Shown here piece after piece: positions 63,397 through 64,000 of a DNA stretch of 64,000 nucleotides. The position numbers were made by a program, and so were the translations under genes. The notes beneath the pieces are model-generated. The model worked only from the letters and a program-made list of their open reading frames with translations, had not been told where the DNA came from and did not search any database. The DNA comes from Hyphomonadaceae bacterium (GTDB lineage: Bacteria > Pseudomonadota > Alphaproteobacteria > Caulobacterales > Maricaulaceae): positions 1 through 64,000 of the forward strand of contig JABDMW010000047.1 of the NCBI GenBank assembly GCA_013001295.1. Direction: 5' to 3'. Within the stretch, counting starts at the first letter, position 1. Every line of letters begins with the position of its first letter.

Positions 63397-64000
63397 TTAT
63401 TTGTCACGTCGGTCGTTTAATGCCTTTTCATAGACTTTCAAGGTCGCTTTTTGCAACGTAGCGGCCGAAAATTCACGTCCGATCCGCGTTCGGGCTTTTT
63501 TCCCCATTTGTTTGCGTTCGCGGGCAGAAATCGCGAAAACAGAGGCGATGCCATTGGCGAGCGCTTCCCCGTCACCCGGCGTGACCAAAAAACCGGTTTC
63601 GCCGTTAATCACGGTTTCTGTCGATCCACCATGATTGCTGGCGACGACCAGTTTTTCCATGGCTTGCGCTTCGGCGCTGACCCGGCCGAAGGCTTCCGGG
63701 TCGGTGGATGCAGAAATGACTATATCGGCGGCTGCATAGGCGGCAGGCATGTCCTTTGTGTGCGAGGCAATGCGCACATGGTCAGATAGTTCAAGCGTGT
63801 CGATTTTAGTTTCAAGTTCCGTGATATAGTCTTCGCGTCCCTGAGCATCCCCGAGCAAAACCAGATCGGATTCTATGCCGTTATCTTTGAGGTTGGCGAT
63901 GGCATCCAGCGCCACTAATTGACCTTTCCAGCGCGTCAGCCGCCCCGGCAACAGGACGACCGGGCGTTTACCGGATACTGCCCAAGCTTTCAGCATGGTT
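63397..64000 (-). CDS. Glycosyltransferase family 1 (GT4-like), 5' end outside window
   Basis: The frame is open to base 64000, so the N-terminal domain is missing. The visible C-terminal domain has the retaining GT-B features: R-L-T-R-W-K-G-Q (phosphate loop), D-L-V-L-L-G-D-A, V-R-I-A-S-H-T-K-D-M-P-A-A-Y-A-A-A-D-I-V-I-S-A-S and the E-x7-E motif in E-A-F-G-R-V-S-A-E-A-Q-A-M. Likely acts in polysaccharide or lipopolysaccharide synthesis. Sugar specificity cannot be read. Confidence 0.9.
   Translation of the reverse strand, partial: TMLKAWAVSGKRPVVLLPGRLTRWKGQLVALDAIANLKDNGIESDLVLLGDAQGREDYITELETKIDTLELSDHVRIASHTKDMPAAYAAADIVISASTDPEAFGRVSAEAQAMEKLVVASNHGGSTETVINGETGFLVTPGDGEALANGIASVFAISARERKQMGKKARTRIGREFSAATLQKATLKVYEKALNDRRDK

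Overview
The window looks like a chromosomal segment of an alphaproteobacterium, most likely a marine member of the Caulobacterales/Maricaulales (Hyphomonadaceae-like) side of the class. The pointers are a clear GcrA cell-cycle regulator, two UrcA-family proteins, a DUF1134/EipA protein, a long-form dCTP deaminase, DUF1178, a long branched-chain keto acid dehydrogenase E1-alpha, and the block secA / PpiC-like / argJ / mutT followed by comF / grxC / nitrilase / DUF1178. Family-level placement is inference; base composition is moderate and fairly even.

Layout. Positions 1-1137 look like the edge of an integrative element: a DUF736 gene cut by the window start, an excisionase-type HTH gene, an intact tRNA-Arg(CCG), and the broken 5' half of a second tRNA-Arg(CCG). 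1.2-5.5 kb: two TraB/GumN-like lipoproteins, an ABC ATPase, a zinc-finger protein and a metallo-beta-lactamase-fold lipoprotein. 5.5-16 kb: housekeeping (secA, PpiC-like, argJ, mutT, Flp pilin, methyltransferase, comF, grxC, nitrilase, DUF1178, DadA-like). 16-21.3 kb: accessory secreted proteins, a Tat-exported FAD oxidoreductase, and a 1.55-kb segment with a LuxR-type regulator and a secreted protein, bounded by a 40-bp repeat of the tRNA-Met 3' half. 21.4-27 kb: branched-chain 2-oxoacid dehydrogenase operon with a divergent Lrp/AsnC regulator. 28-36.6 kb: M13 peptidase and a tripartite RND efflux operon. 36.8-44.7 kb: gcrA, ABC permease, argD-argF, hslO, trkH, apaG, dcd. 44.7-54.8 kb: S9 peptidase, radical SAM protein, an XRE/membrane-protein cluster, DegP-type protease, second Flp pilin, two dioxygenases of different folds and small envelope proteins. 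54.5-64 kb: lepA, GNAT, eipA, pheT-pheS, rplT-rpmI, a truncated hemoglobin, infC, and a glycosyltransferase cut by the window end.

How the parts fit. Arginine synthesis is split between argJ and argD-argF. Envelope quality control is heavily represented (SecA, PpiC-like lipoprotein, DegP, EipA, RND pump). Control elements visible in the DNA include a 24-bp perfect palindrome in front of gcrA, a 15-bp Lrp-like dyad in front of the bkd operon, a palindrome overlapping the -35 box of the XRE cluster, and an AUA start codon for infC. I found no CRISPR array, no rRNA, no complete transposon, and no defence or toxin-antitoxin system I would stand behind. The least explained parts are the two tRNA-associated segments (1-1137 and 19678-21310) and the XRE/membrane-protein cluster (47.8-48.7 kb).
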